16,389 nucleotides of DNA from REEB481 sp044360435 (lineage in GTDB: Bacteria; Bacteroidota; Bacteroidia; NS11-12g; UBA955): positions 1 to 16,389 of the forward strand of contig JBIKKI010000047.1 of the NCBI GenBank assembly GCA_044360435.1, written 5' to 3'. The notes below the pieces were generated by a model. That model had not been told where the DNA came from. It did not search any database and saw only the letters and a program-made list of their open reading frames with translations. The stretch's first letter is position 1, and each line of letters opens with the position of its first letter. Of this stretch, positions 1 through 7,151 are shown one piece after another. The translations under genes and the position numbers were made by a program.

Positions 1-1182
1 CAGCAAACTGGAATACAGGGCGGCATCTTCCAAGGAGCCGACAAAACCGCCCTGGGCATCAACCACCGGAATTTGAGAGATGTCGTATTTCTGCATCAGG
101 GCGAAGGCCTGTTCGCAGGTATCGTCCTGATTTACAGTGATGAGCCTGAGGTTCTTGTGCTTTTCGATGAGATCCTGAGCGCAGGCTTTGGTTACGGGAG
201 GAAGAAAGCCTCTGTCGCGCATCCAGTCATCGTTGAACATCTTCCCCAGGTACCTTGTGCCGTGGTCGTGGAAAATCACCACCACAACATCACCGGGTTT
301 GAATTTGTTCTTCATTTGCAGCAAGCCGGCCATGGCGCTCCCTGCACTGTTTCCTGCGAAGATGCCCTCTTCCCTGGCAATGCGGCGCGTCATGATGGCT
401 GCATCTTTATCGGTGACCTTTTCAAAGTGGTCAATCACGCTGAAATCCACGTTTTCTGGCAAAAAGTCTTCCCCAATACCTTCGGTGATGTAGGGATAGA
501 TTTCGTTTTTATCAAAGATTCCTGTTTCCTTGTATTTTTTAAAAACAGAGCCGTAGGTATCAATGCCCAACACCTGAATGTTCGGATTTTTTTCCTTTAG
601 AAATTTGCCGGTTCCACTGATGGTACCACCTGTTCCCACGCCTACAACAAGATGCGTGATTTTACCTTCTGTTTGTTCCCAAATTTCCGGTCCGGTTTGT
701 TCGTAATGGGCCTGGGCGTTGCTAAGATTGTCGTATTGATTGGGTTTCCAGGCGTTCGGAATTTCACTGGCCAGTCGTGAAGAAACGCTGTAATAGCTGC
801 GGGGATCTTCGGGCTCCACATCTGTAGGGCAAACCACCACTTCTGCACCAAAAGCCTTCAGCGCATCCACCTTTTCGCGGCTTTGTTTATCGGTGGTGGT
901 AAAAATGCAGCGATAACCTTTAATCACCGCAGCAATAGCCAATCCCATGCCTGTATTTCCGCTGGTACCTTCAATGATGGTTCCACCTGGTTTCAGCGCT
1001 CCACTCCGTTCGGCATCTTCAATCATTTTTAAGGCCATTCGGTCTTTGATGGAATTGCCCGGATTAAAGGTTTCCACTTTAGCCAATACGGTTGCGGGGA
1101 TTTCGGCTGCAATTTTGTTGATGCGCACCAGCGGCGTATGGCCAATGGTTTGCAGGATGTTTTCGCAAATCTGCATGTACAT
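1..1182 (-). CDS. Cystathionine beta-synthase (PLP-dependent, with C-terminal CBS domain), 3' end cut by window
   Basis: Fold-type II PLP enzyme predicted to join serine (or O-acetylserine) to homocysteine or sulfide in the cytoplasm. 394 codons are visible. The PLP lysine lies in PGNSIKDR (K46 from the first ATG), the phosphate-binding loop GTSGNTG is at about residues 72-78, and a second glycine loop GTGGTISGTG follows mid-protein. After the catalytic core, the residues around LITVNQDD and ISQIPVVDAQGGFVGS form the start of a regulatory CBS domain, which separates this from plain CysK. A second CBS repeat would lie beyond base 1. Two in-frame ATGs (1180-1182 and 1174-1176) could start it; a -7 box abuts the first, so the second is a real alternative. 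It follows the TcdA gene by 32 bases on the same strand. Whether it acts as a cystathionine or cysteine synthase cannot be settled from the sequence. Confidence 0.93.
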   Translation of the reverse strand, partial: MYMQICENILQTIGHTPLVRINKIAAEIPATVLAKVETFNPGNSIKDRMALKMIEDAERSGALKPGGTIIEGTSGNTGMGLAIAAVIKGYRCIFTTTDKQSREKVDALKAFGAEVVVCPTDVEPEDPRSYYSVSSRLASEIPNAWKPNQYDNLSNAQAHYEQTGPEIWEQTEGKITHLVVGVGTGGTISGTGKFLKEKNPNIQVLGIDTYGSVFKKYKETGIFDKNEIYPYITEGIGEDFLPENVDFSVIDHFEKVTDKDAAIMTRRIAREEGIFAGNSAGSAMAGLLQMKNKFKPGDVVVVIFHDHGTRYLGKMFNDDWMRDRGFLPPVTKACAQDLIEKHKNLRLITVNQDDTCEQAFALMQKYDISQIPVVDAQGGFVGSLEDAALYSSLL

Positions 1183-1183
1183 G

Positions 1184-1191
1184 CAAAGGTA
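1184..1191 (-). promoter_or_regulatory. Bacteroidota -7 element before the CBS gene
   Basis: On the minus strand the bases read TACCTTTG, an exact match to TAnnTTTG. It ends one base before the first ATG and seven bases before the second in-frame ATG. No convincing -33 TTG lies at the usual distance. If used, transcription would begin at or just upstream of the second ATG. Confidence 0.5.
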
Positions 1192-1214
1192 AGTTCCTTT
1201 GCTTCGAAATGTAT

Positions 1215-1946
1215 TTAGTCTTGCCTGCGCAAATGGTTGATGACTTCCGCAGCCATCAACAAACCGAATAAGGGCGGAATGAAGGAAATGGTTCCGTAGA
1301 ACGATTTCTTGTAGTTGCTGCCGTCGGTAAGTTTTAATGACTCATCCACTACGGGCGCCGTGGAATAAATGGTTTTTACGCCTTTTCGGATGCCCATTTT
1401 TCTAAGTCGTTTCCGCAGGTTTCTGGCAAAGGGACAAACCGTTGTTTTGCTGATATCGCCCACCTTCATGTTCCAGGGATTGGTTTTCCCACCAGCACCC
1501 ATAGAGCTGATGATGGGCACACCGTGTTTCAGTGCAGCCTGTATTAGGAACAGTTTGGGTGAAATGCTGTCAATACAATCCATCACATAATCAAAGTTCC
1601 CGTCTTTCACCAATAAATCCGTGTCGTCGGGCTTTTGGAACCTATCGACCACCTTCAGATTCAAATCCGGATTGATGTCCAAGAGCCGTTCTGCCATCAG
1701 GGCCGCTTTCCCCTTCCCAACAGTACTGCTCAATGCCGGCAACTGTCGGTTTTTATTGGTCAGGTCAACTACGTCGCCGTCAACGATGGTCATGGAACCC
1801 ACACCAGCCCTGCAAACAAACTCTGCTGCATAGCTGCCAACTCCTCCCATGCCAACAATCAACACATTGGTTTGAACCAGTCGTTGCAGTTCGGTTTTAC
1901 CAATGAGTAGTTCTGTGCGTTCCAGCCACTTTAAGTCGGGAATCAT
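1215..1946 (-). CDS. tcdA: tRNA threonylcarbamoyladenosine dehydratase (TcdA/CsdL, ThiF superfamily)
   Basis: 243 residues, the usual size for TcdA. This E1-like enzyme uses ATP to cyclise t6A37 in ANN-decoding tRNAs to the hydantoin form ct6A. The Rossmann nucleotide loop GMGGVGSYAAE is at residues 32-42, followed by IVDGDVVDLTNKNRQ (the acidic residue and Asn/Arg that bind ATP), MDCIDSISPK and SSMGAGGKTNP, all family hallmarks that separate it from ThiF and MoeB. The ATG at 1944-1946 fits the family N-terminus (LERTELLIG). The gene follows the metallo-hydrolase by 33 bases and precedes CBS by 32. A -7-like TAATATTG lies four bases before the ATG, so it may be transcribed on its own as well as from upstream. 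The family assignment is secure; the exact modification is inferred. Confidence 0.92.
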   Translation of the reverse strand: MIPDLKWLERTELLIGKTELQRLVQTNVLIVGMGGVGSYAAEFVCRAGVGSMTIVDGDVVDLTNKNRQLPALSSTVGKGKAALMAERLLDINPDLNLKVVDRFQKPDDTDLLVKDGNFDYVMDCIDSISPKLFLIQAALKHGVPIISSMGAGGKTNPWNMKVGDISKTTVCPFARNLRKRLRKMGIRKGVKTIYSTAPVVDESLKLTDGSNYKKSFYGTISFIPPLFGLLMAAEVINHLRRQD

Positions 1947-1950
1947 GCCG

Positions 1951-1958
1951 CAATATTA
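1951..1958 (-). promoter_or_regulatory. -7-like element four bases before tcdA start
   Basis: The minus-strand bases TAATATTG match TAnnTTTG at five of six fixed positions. CGGC separates the box from the ATG at 1946. No -33 TTG is visible at the expected distance. The same four-base spacing occurs at three other genes in this window. Confidence 0.45.
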
Positions 1959-1979
1959 AAGACCAGGGCTTTGCATGAG

Positions 1980-2819
1980 TCAGGAAAACAAATCAACCGT
2001 TGCGCCTGCGCGAAATCCACCTTTTTCATTCCGAGTCACCTCAGTGGCAGGTGTCAAGGGATCATGTTCGTAAAACAAAACCCAGTTTTCTGCCTCTGCC
2101 TCGGTTAGGATGGCTTCTTTTTCTTTCATTACTGTTAAAGGTTCAATGTCATAGCCCATGACATAATTCACCGGAATATGACTCGCGGAAGGAATGAGGT
2201 CTGCAGCATAAAACACCTTGCGATCCTGACTTTGGATTAATGGACAAATCATGCCTCGTGTATGACCGTTCATTACCCTTATTTCAATGGCGTTCCCAAG
2301 TTTTTCGAAGGCCGAAATGAAATGGATGCGGCCATGTTCCATGAGCGGAACAAAATTCTCTTTCAGGAATGAAGCGTGTTCCCGTGCATTGGGATTCAAT
2401 GCGTGATTCCATTGCGCTTCGGTAACCCAGTAGCGCGCGTTTTTGCAGGAAGGTTCATAACCAGTACCATCGTCGGTTTTCACCACAGCCCCTCCACAAT
2501 GGTCGAAGTGCAGATGTGTGAGCAACACATCGGTCACGTCATCGAGGTTATATCCGGCCTGAGCAACTGCCTCCGGCAATGATTGGGTTTGACTCAAATG
2601 ATAAAACCCAAAAAACTTTTCACTTTGTTTATCGCCGATGCCTGTATCAATCAAAATCAGACGGTCTCCATCTTCGACCAATAAACAGCGCATGGCCCAG
2701 TTGCATAGATTCAATGCATCTGCAGGATTTAACTTGTTCCAGATTTGCTTCGGAACCACACCATACATGGCACCACCATCCAGCTTGAACAAGCCTGTGT
2801 GCACAATACTCAACTTCAT
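1980..2819 (-). CDS. Metallo-beta-lactamase-fold metal-dependent hydrolase
   Basis: 279 residues with a complete MBL metal site. THLHFDH carries H102, H104, D106 and H107, the third zinc ligand H186 is in NGHTRGM, bridging D207 is in YAADLIP, and H252 is in YEHDP. The N-terminal part ends in LILIDTGIGD, the usual strand and aspartate of the fold. There is no signal peptide, so it is probably cytoplasmic. The layout (long N-terminal strand, GHTRGM, DLIPS) resembles the quorum-quenching lactonase-like MBL group, but the substrate cannot be told from sequence. The ATG at 2817-2819 is preceded four bases away by an exact -7 box. Divergent from a secreted protein; same strand as tcdA and CBS. Confidence 0.88.
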   Translation of the reverse strand: MKLSIVHTGLFKLDGGAMYGVVPKQIWNKLNPADALNLCNWAMRCLLVEDGDRLILIDTGIGDKQSEKFFGFYHLSQTQSLPEAVAQAGYNLDDVTDVLLTHLHFDHCGGAVVKTDDGTGYEPSCKNARYWVTEAQWNHALNPNAREHASFLKENFVPLMEHGRIHFISAFEKLGNAIEIRVMNGHTRGMICPLIQSQDRKVFYAADLIPSASHIPVNYVMGYDIEPLTVMKEKEAILTEAEAENWVLFYEHDPLTPATEVTRNEKGGFRAGATVDLFS

Positions 2820-2823
2820 GACA

Positions 2824-2831
2824 CAAAACTA
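2824..2831 (-). promoter_or_regulatory. Exact -7 element four bases before the MBL hydrolase start
   Basis: The minus-strand bases read TAGTTTTG, a full match to TAnnTTTG. Four bases (TGTC) separate it from the ATG at 2819. A TTG at 2847-2849 is 15 bases upstream, closer than the usual 17-21, so the -33 contact is doubtful. Confidence 0.6.
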
Positions 2832-2855
2832 CTTCGTAACCAAAAACAATGTCTG

Positions 2856-2863
2856 CACCTTTG
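2856..2863 (+). promoter_or_regulatory. -7-like element for the plus-strand secreted protein gene
   Basis: CACCTTTG matches TAnnTTTG at five of six fixed positions. A start site a few bases downstream (about 2868) would exclude the upstream in-frame ATG at 2849 and leave a leader of roughly 44 bases before the ATG at 2912. No clear -33 element. Confidence 0.3.
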
Positions 2864-2911
2864 TGGCGTTCAATACAAAAAAAGCTATTGAAACGGCTGC
2901 AACTATCCATC

Positions 2912-3430
2912 ATGAAGGGCATCGCACGACTTTTGTTGCTGCTGTTGACTCCGACAGTCATACAACTACAGGCGCAAGATTTAAAAAGCTGGGATGCCCG
3001 CCTGGGGTTCAAGATTGGCTATACCATTGGAGGCCGTATGCGCTATGGATTCGATGCGGAGTTCTTGCGCAACAAATCCTCGGAGCGCACAACTTCCCAA
3101 GCCTGGGGTTTAGGCATTTCCAAGTATTGGTGCGGCATTCGTTATGGTTATCGAAAAGACATCCATCGATTGCACAGCATTTATCTGTTGCGTCAGGAAG
3201 GCACGCTGACCCTGAAAGCGGGCCCCGGATTTGTGCGCAATCCATGGGGTTATGGAAATAACGTGTATTGCCGCACGGGCGGATTGTTTATTTCTGCCGA
3301 AGGCTGGAAAAAGGAATATAAACCTTTGGTGGCCGGCGCTGACCTTCTTTTATACATGCGCAGCACCTGGCGCTGGTACGATGCGCCGTACGCTTCTGTA
3401 TATTCCGGTGTGAAAACATCCTTAAGATAA
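2912..3430 (+). CDS. Unrecognised small exported protein, possibly beta-rich
   Basis: 172 residues; I do not recognise the family. I chose the ATG at 2912 because it puts a clean signal peptide first: MKG, the hydrophobic run ARLLLLLLTP, then cleavage near QLQAQ. The longer frame from 2849 adds 21 basic, non-signal residues and overlaps the -7-like box. The mature part alternates aromatic and small residues (GFKIGYTIGGRMRYGF, KYWCGIRYGYR, GADLLLYMRSTWRWY), which suggests beta strands and could fit a small outer-membrane barrel or a periplasmic beta-sandwich; this is inference. It is followed 60 bases later by the PhoD-like phosphatase on the same strand and is divergent from the MBL hydrolase. 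Confidence 0.7.
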   Translation: MKGIARLLLLLLTPTVIQLQAQDLKSWDARLGFKIGYTIGGRMRYGFDAEFLRNKSSERTTSQAWGLGISKYWCGIRYGYRKDIHRLHSIYLLRQEGTLTLKAGPGFVRNPWGYGNNVYCRTGGLFISAEGWKKEYKPLVAGADLLLYMRSTWRWYDAPYASVYSGVKTSLR

Positions 3431-3477
3431 ACAGACAGGGCAGCTTAAGACTTTACAAAAGCATCACAGCGATATAC

Positions 3478-3485
3478 GTTCTTTG
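3478..3485 (+). promoter_or_regulatory. Weak -7-like element before phoD-like gene
   Basis: GTTCTTTG matches only four of six fixed positions of TAnnTTTG but ends five bases before the ATG at 3491, close to the spacing seen at four other genes. Taken alone it would not be worth calling. Confidence 0.2.
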
Positions 3486-3490
3486 CCACG

Positions 3491-4807
3491 ATGAAAGTGT
3501 TCAGCATGATGTTGGGAATGTGCCTTGCTCAGGTAGTGTGGGCACAACAATTCGTCGGGCCTGTATTGGGACATGTTGATTTCCGTGAAGGACGGATTGT
3601 CATTCAGACCCTGAAACAGGAAACCGTTTCCCTGCGCTACCGAGATTCCGGCGCAGCGCAGTCCTATAAATTCACCCCGAAGCAAAGCACTGAGGCCATG
3701 CGGGGCTTCACCGCCGAGTTTGCCATTCCCGCAGAGCCAGGTACCACAGTGGAATACCAGGTGCTTGTTGGTGAAAAACCCTCTGTTAAAGAAACATTCT
3801 ATTTCCGCACACCGGCACTTTGGCGCTGGCGCAATGATCCTCCTGCCCTACGCGTAGCTTTTGGAAGTTGCTATTACGCAAACGAACCACGTTTTGATCG
3901 ACCGGGTAAACCATATGGAGATACATCAACAGATATTTTTAATCGAATTGCAGACAAAAATCCTGATTTGATGATTTGGGGCGGCGATAATATCTACCTG
4001 CGCGAGCCCGACTGGGGCAGCGAAAGTGGTATCTACGCCCGCTACATCCATACGCGCGCGCAGAGCGAATCCGCACGGCTGCTTCGTTCCTGCCCGAACT
4101 ATGCCATCTGGGACGATCACGATTTTGGTCCAAACGACGCCAACGGTTCTTACATCCATAAAAACATCACCCTGCGCGCCTTTCATGATTTTTGGGCAAA
4201 CCCTTCGGAAGGACTGCCTTGCCAGCCAGGAATTACTTCGTGGTTCGAACGCAGCGATGTGCAGTTCTTTCTGCTCGACGACCGCTATAACCGTACGCTG
4301 CCCGGTGATTCTACCGCCAGCATCCTCGGTAAAAGTCAACGTGAATGGCTGAAGACCGCATTACTCAGTGCTCCGGCCAATGAGTGGAAGGTGGTATGTG
4401 TAGGCGGACAATTTCTGAACAGCGCGGACGAAAAAGAGAACTTCGCCAAATACCCAGAGGAGCGTGACGACATCATCAGCCACATCCAGGAGCACGGCAT
4501 CCGCAATGTCATCTTCCTGAGTGGCGATCGCCATTTTGCGGAACTCAGCGTATTGAAAGAAGACGGCAAGCCTACCATTTGGGATTTTACTTCAAGCCCA
4601 CTCACCTCCGGCGTTTACACCCGTGGCGAGGAAGAACAGAACCGCTACCGTATGCCCGGAACCGCCTTCACCAAAGACCGCAATTTTGGCACACTCGAGT
4701 TTGCCGGTCCGCGCAATGCCCGAACGCTCACCATGCGTCTGTTCGACAAGCAGGGAACCCAAATTTGGGAACAGGTAGTGTTGGCCGAGCAGGCTAAAAG
4801 AAAGTAA
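3491..4807 (+). CDS. PhoD-like alkaline phosphatase / phosphodiesterase, exported
   Basis: 438 residues. A signal peptide (MKVFSMMLGMCLAQVVWAQ) is followed by a fibronectin-like N-terminal beta domain (about 22-108) and the PhoD metallophosphoesterase domain. Metal-site motifs are in the expected order: AFGSC (C127), WGGDNIY (D166, N167, Y169), WDDHDFGPND (D208-D211, N215), LLDDR (about 262-265) and SGDRHFAEL (D346, H348). PhoD enzymes use calcium and iron to release phosphate from phosphomono- and diesters outside the cytoplasm. The ATG at 3491 begins the signal peptide directly. The gene may be cotranscribed with the small exported protein 60 bases upstream. It is convergent with the TPR gene; in the 129 bases between them (4808-4936) I find no convincing terminator. 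Confidence 0.9.
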   Translation: MKVFSMMLGMCLAQVVWAQQFVGPVLGHVDFREGRIVIQTLKQETVSLRYRDSGAAQSYKFTPKQSTEAMRGFTAEFAIPAEPGTTVEYQVLVGEKPSVKETFYFRTPALWRWRNDPPALRVAFGSCYYANEPRFDRPGKPYGDTSTDIFNRIADKNPDLMIWGGDNIYLREPDWGSESGIYARYIHTRAQSESARLLRSCPNYAIWDDHDFGPNDANGSYIHKNITLRAFHDFWANPSEGLPCQPGITSWFERSDVQFFLLDDRYNRTLPGDSTASILGKSQREWLKTALLSAPANEWKVVCVGGQFLNSADEKENFAKYPEERDDIISHIQEHGIRNVIFLSGDRHFAELSVLKEDGKPTIWDFTSSPLTSGVYTRGEEEQNRYRMPGTAFTKDRNFGTLEFAGPRNARTLTMRLFDKQGTQIWEQVVLAEQAKRK

Positions 4808-4936
4808 ATCGGTTTGGGAAGTCCTTATTCCGGTTTCCCGGGTATAATTTCCAAGTTTAACCTCGTTGAAGTCTGTTGCGCTGCTTCGGATTCTTGGAGC
4901 GCGATGCAGGACGACAGCTTCCAGGTGCTATACAAA

Positions 4937-5548
4937 TCACTGTTCATTCCAAACCCAGCGTACGGCGTAATCTGCCGGGCGATTTCGTTGTACCGCATCC
5001 ATAAACTGACTCAGTGCAATGCCCATGGGATCGCTCGGATTCAATTGAAGGTAGCGATTGTAGGAAGAAATCATATCGTCGAGCTCATTGCCGTTTAAAC
5101 CTTTATGGTGCAGCATGCGGCGATAACAACTTCCCGCCCTGAGCCATGCGCTGGAATTCGGATTGTTTTGGTTTTGTGTTTTGCGGATATAGGTTTTGTA
5201 GTAAAAAAGCGCTGCACTGTCGTTACGCTGCTTTTCCTGACTCAGGCCCAAATACCAATAAGTACCTACCTGATTGCTGTCGGCTTTTTCAACTTCGCGC
5301 AACAATGAATCTGCCTCGCGGTAACGCCTTTGATTCATCACCGTATGCGCCAAAAGATGCATGAGCGTATAATCGGAGGGTGTTCTGCGCAGACCCTGGC
5401 GAAAGATGTATTCCGCCCGGCGAAAATCCCCTTCTTTCATAGCTTCAGCACCTTCAGCATAAGCGTCTTGGGCATGAAGTGCCTCAGTGCCTCCCAATAA
5501 AAACAACGCCATCAAGGTGCCGGCAATGAAACTGAAGCGGAAATTCAT
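4937..5548 (-). CDS. Exported tetratricopeptide-repeat protein
   Basis: 203 residues from the ATG at 5546-5548, chosen because it opens a clean signal peptide (MNFRFSFIAGTLMALFLLGG, cleavage near LHAQD). The ATG at 5564-5566 would add only MTHTKF and cannot be excluded. The mature part holds about three TPR units: AEGAEAMKEGDFRRAEYIFR with LRRTPSD, then LLAHTVMNQRRYREADSLL, then GTYWYLGLSQEKQRNDSAALFYY, and a looser fourth ending in NRYLQLNPSD. TPRs are helical scaffolds for protein contacts, and this one should work in the periplasm. It is divergent from the GIN lipoprotein and convergent with the phosphatase. No partner can be named from the sequence. Confidence 0.82.
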   Translation of the reverse strand: MNFRFSFIAGTLMALFLLGGTEALHAQDAYAEGAEAMKEGDFRRAEYIFRQGLRRTPSDYTLMHLLAHTVMNQRRYREADSLLREVEKADSNQVGTYWYLGLSQEKQRNDSAALFYYKTYIRKTQNQNNPNSSAWLRAGSCYRRMLHHKGLNGNELDDMISSYNRYLQLNPSDPMGIALSQFMDAVQRNRPADYAVRWVWNEQ

Positions 5549-5556
5549 GAACTTTG
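5549..5556 (+). promoter_or_regulatory. -7-like element of the GIN lipoprotein/rhomboid operon
   Basis: GAACTTTG matches five of six fixed positions of TAnnTTTG. It predicts a start near 5561, about 11 bases before the ATG at 5572, which argues against using the upstream ATG at 5557-5559. The box lies just upstream of the TPR start codon on the other strand. Confidence 0.35.
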
Positions 5557-5571
5557 TATGTGTCATTTCGG

Positions 5572-6315
5572 ATGAATCTTACGCAAAGATTATTCCTATT
5601 TCTGTTAATTCTGAGCATCGGTTCCTGCAATCGGGAGCAGTTGGACGACTGTTTCACCGGTTATGGAACGGACACGGCAGAAACCCGCATCCTGGAGCCA
5701 TTCAGTGGCATTGAAGCCGGGCAGGAATTTGATGTGTTCATTACACAAGATACAAGCCTCCCGGAACAAGTTACGGTGCGCAGCGGTGACAAACTGCTGA
5801 GAAGCATCAAAACCGTTGTGAAGAACGGGATGCTCACGTTCAGCGACGAAAACCGTTGCAACTGGGTGCGCAAGATGCATCAAAATCCGCGCTGTACGGT
5901 GAATGTGCACAAACTGGAATCCATACACATAAAAGGCGCTGCTGCCCTGATAAGTTTGGATACCATCATTGGTGGTGCCCTGACCATCGACCACAAAAGC
6001 GTTTACGACCTGGATTTGAAGCTTCGCTATGGTAATGTCAGTGGCGGAAGCATCAACTGCGGAAAAACCATAATTTCAGGCTATGCCGGCATCTTTGCTT
6101 ATGAAGTGAATGATGTTGGACAGTTGCTGGCAGAGAACCTGCGTACCGAAGACATTTACCTGTACCATTTTTCTCCACTGGACAGCAAAGTCAGTGCACG
6201 CATGTGGCTGGAAATTTCTGTATTTGGAAAAGGAAATGTGCAATACCGAGGCACCCCAAAGCGCGGCACCAAGTTTATTGAAGGCGGACAGGGAAAAATC
6301 ATTCAGGTACCCTGA
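5572..6315 (+). CDS. Lipoprotein with GIN domain (DUF2807-type, putative adhesin head)
   Basis: 247 residues. The ATG at 5572 gives a lipoprotein signal peptide, MNLTQRLFLFLLILSIGSC, with Cys19 as the lipidation site; an in-frame start at 5554 would add six residues and is less likely. The mature protein follows the GIN/DUF2807 pattern: an acidic opening with RILEPFSGIEAGQEFDVFIT, then VTVRSGDKLLRSIKTVVKNG, then repeated short beta turns (LESIHIKGAAALISL, GALTIDHKSV, GNVSGG). The family is a right-handed beta helix common in Bacteroidota envelope proteins. Its molecular role is mostly unknown, and the adhesin label comes from family annotation. It lacks the usual second parallel half, ending in GKGNVQYRGTPKRGTKF. 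Its stop overlaps the rhomboid start by one base. Confidence 0.8.
   Translation: MNLTQRLFLFLLILSIGSCNREQLDDCFTGYGTDTAETRILEPFSGIEAGQEFDVFITQDTSLPEQVTVRSGDKLLRSIKTVVKNGMLTFSDENRCNWVRKMHQNPRCTVNVHKLESIHIKGAAALISLDTIIGGALTIDHKSVYDLDLKLRYGNVSGGSINCGKTIISGYAGIFAYEVNDVGQLLAENLRTEDIYLYHFSPLDSKVSARMWLEISVFGKGNVQYRGTPKRGTKFIEGGQGKIIQVP
5584..5591 (-). promoter_or_regulatory. -7-like element of the TPR gene
   Basis: On the minus strand the bases are AATCTTTG, five of six fixed positions of TAnnTTTG. It lies inside the first codons of the divergent GIN lipoprotein gene and predicts a start near 5579, leaving a short leader before the TPR ATG. No clear -33 element. Confidence 0.3.
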
Positions 6316-6980
6316 TGAACACACAAGATTTTCTGGTTTATGGCATCATTGCCGCGAACGTATTATACAGTTTCGCCGGCTTTGAGCGGCCTGCGCTTTT
6401 TGAGCAAGGTTATTTCCGCGTCGGAAACCTGAAATATCAAAAAGAATGGTGGCGTTTGCTGAGCAGCGGTTTCCTGCATGTAGATATTACTCATCTGTTG
6501 GTGAATATGTACACCTTGTACATGTTTGGCCCATTGCTCTTGCAGTTTATCGGCCCGAGTCAATTCCTGCAGGTGTATTTGGGCGCCCTGATCGGTGGTA
6601 ATATGCTCAGCCTTTGGGTGAACCGACGACAGGATTCTTACACGGCAGTAGGCGCATCCGGAGCCATCACGGGAATTGTATTTGCCACGGTGGTCATGAT
6701 TCCACAATTGGAACTCAGTTTGTTGTTTCTTCCAATAGGTATTCCCGGTTGGTTATTCGCAATTATGTACACTTTGTTCAGCATCTGGGGTGTTCGTTCC
6801 ATGGCAGGCAATGTTGGACATGATGCACATCTGGGCGGTGGGATTTCGGGAACCTTGGTCCTTCTTGGACTGCAGCCCATGCTCTTCTTGTATTCCTGGA
6901 AGGTTGTGCTGGGTATTTTACTGCCTTCCATTGCATTCTTCCTGATTCTTTGGTTAAAACCACATTGGTTAAAGAGATAA
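6315..6980 (+). CDS. Rhomboid family intramembrane serine protease
   Basis: 221 residues, the size of the basic six-helix rhomboid core. The family marks are complete: WWRLLSSGFLH in the L1 loop, HLLVN with H60 and N64 for the oxyanion hole, catalytic S115 in GASGAITG, and catalytic H172 in DAHLGGGISG. Hydrophobic helices are visible at about 6-22, 55-76, 82-101, 113-130, 133-158 and 172-212. Rhomboids cut substrate transmembrane helices in the inner membrane. The ATG at 6315 shares its A with the upstream TGA (sequence TGATG), so translation is probably coupled to the GIN lipoprotein. No terminator separates the stop from the tRNA promoter 13 bases downstream. Confidence 0.93.
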   Translation: MNTQDFLVYGIIAANVLYSFAGFERPALFEQGYFRVGNLKYQKEWWRLLSSGFLHVDITHLLVNMYTLYMFGPLLLQFIGPSQFLQVYLGALIGGNMLSLWVNRRQDSYTAVGASGAITGIVFATVVMIPQLELSLLFLPIGIPGWLFAIMYTLFSIWGVRSMAGNVGHDAHLGGGISGTLVLLGLQPMLFLYSWKVVLGILLPSIAFFLILWLKPHWLKR

Positions 6981-6992
6981 AGAAAATATTTC

Positions 6993-7000
6993 TATATTTG
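6993..7000 (+). promoter_or_regulatory. Promoter (-7 element) of the tRNA-Leu cluster
   Basis: TATATTTG matches TAnnTTTG exactly, and the context TATATTTGCACCCC resembles Bacteroidota stable-RNA promoters. It predicts a start near 7005 and a leader of about 50 bases before the first tRNA. A TTG at 6965-6967 is 25 bases upstream, longer than usual, so the -33 contact is uncertain. Confidence 0.7.
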
Positions 7001-7020
7001 CACCCCGTTTCGGAGGCACT

Positions 7021-7041
7021 TTCAGGCTATCAAAACCTGAA
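7021..7041 (+). other. Small hairpin in the tRNA precursor leader
   Basis: TTCAGG (7021-7026) pairs with CCTGAA (7036-7041) around a nine-base loop. It lies between the predicted start site and the mature 5' end of the first tRNA. It may be a leader structure or a chance stem; there is no T-run, so it is not a terminator. Confidence 0.3.
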
Positions 7042-7056
7042 CGTACATCCTGAAAT

Positions 7057-7141
7057 GCCCAGGTGGCGAAATTGGTAGACGCACTGTCTTCAGGCGGCAG
7101 CGCCCACAAGCGTGCAGGTTCGAATCCTGTCCTGGGCACCA
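7057..7141 (+). tRNA. tRNA-Leu (anticodon CAG), CCA encoded
   Basis: The acceptor arms GCCCAGG (7057-7063) and CCTGGGC (7131-7137) pair fully; the discriminator is A7138 and the 3' CCA is encoded (7139-7141). The D arm is GCGAAATTGGTAGACGC. The anticodon stem is CTGTC/GGCAG around loop TTCAGGC, which gives anticodon CAG and reads CUG. A long variable arm (CGCCCACAAGCGTG) marks a class II Leu tRNA, and the T loop TTCGAAT is standard. It is the first of two tandem Leu tRNAs whose 5' halves are closely alike. Confidence 0.96.
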
Positions 7142-7151
7142 AAACAAACAG

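Noticed and set aside
73..600. Plus-strand open frame of 175 codons inside the CBS gene
   Set aside because: Antisense to the conserved PLP enzyme; no motif or signal.
2638..3261. Plus-strand open frame of 207 codons spanning the MBL gene start and the small exported protein
   Set aside because: It crosses the divergent promoter region and overlaps two better-supported genes in other frames; no family resemblance.
3421..3448. Two CTTAAG palindromes after the small exported protein
   Set aside because: A six-base AT-rich palindrome repeated once, without a T-run, is not enough to call an operator or terminator.
4808..4936. Possible bidirectional terminator between phoD and the TPR gene
   Set aside because: A GCGC-type stem with a loop of about 14 bases can be drawn, but it has no T-run on either strand; left uncalled.
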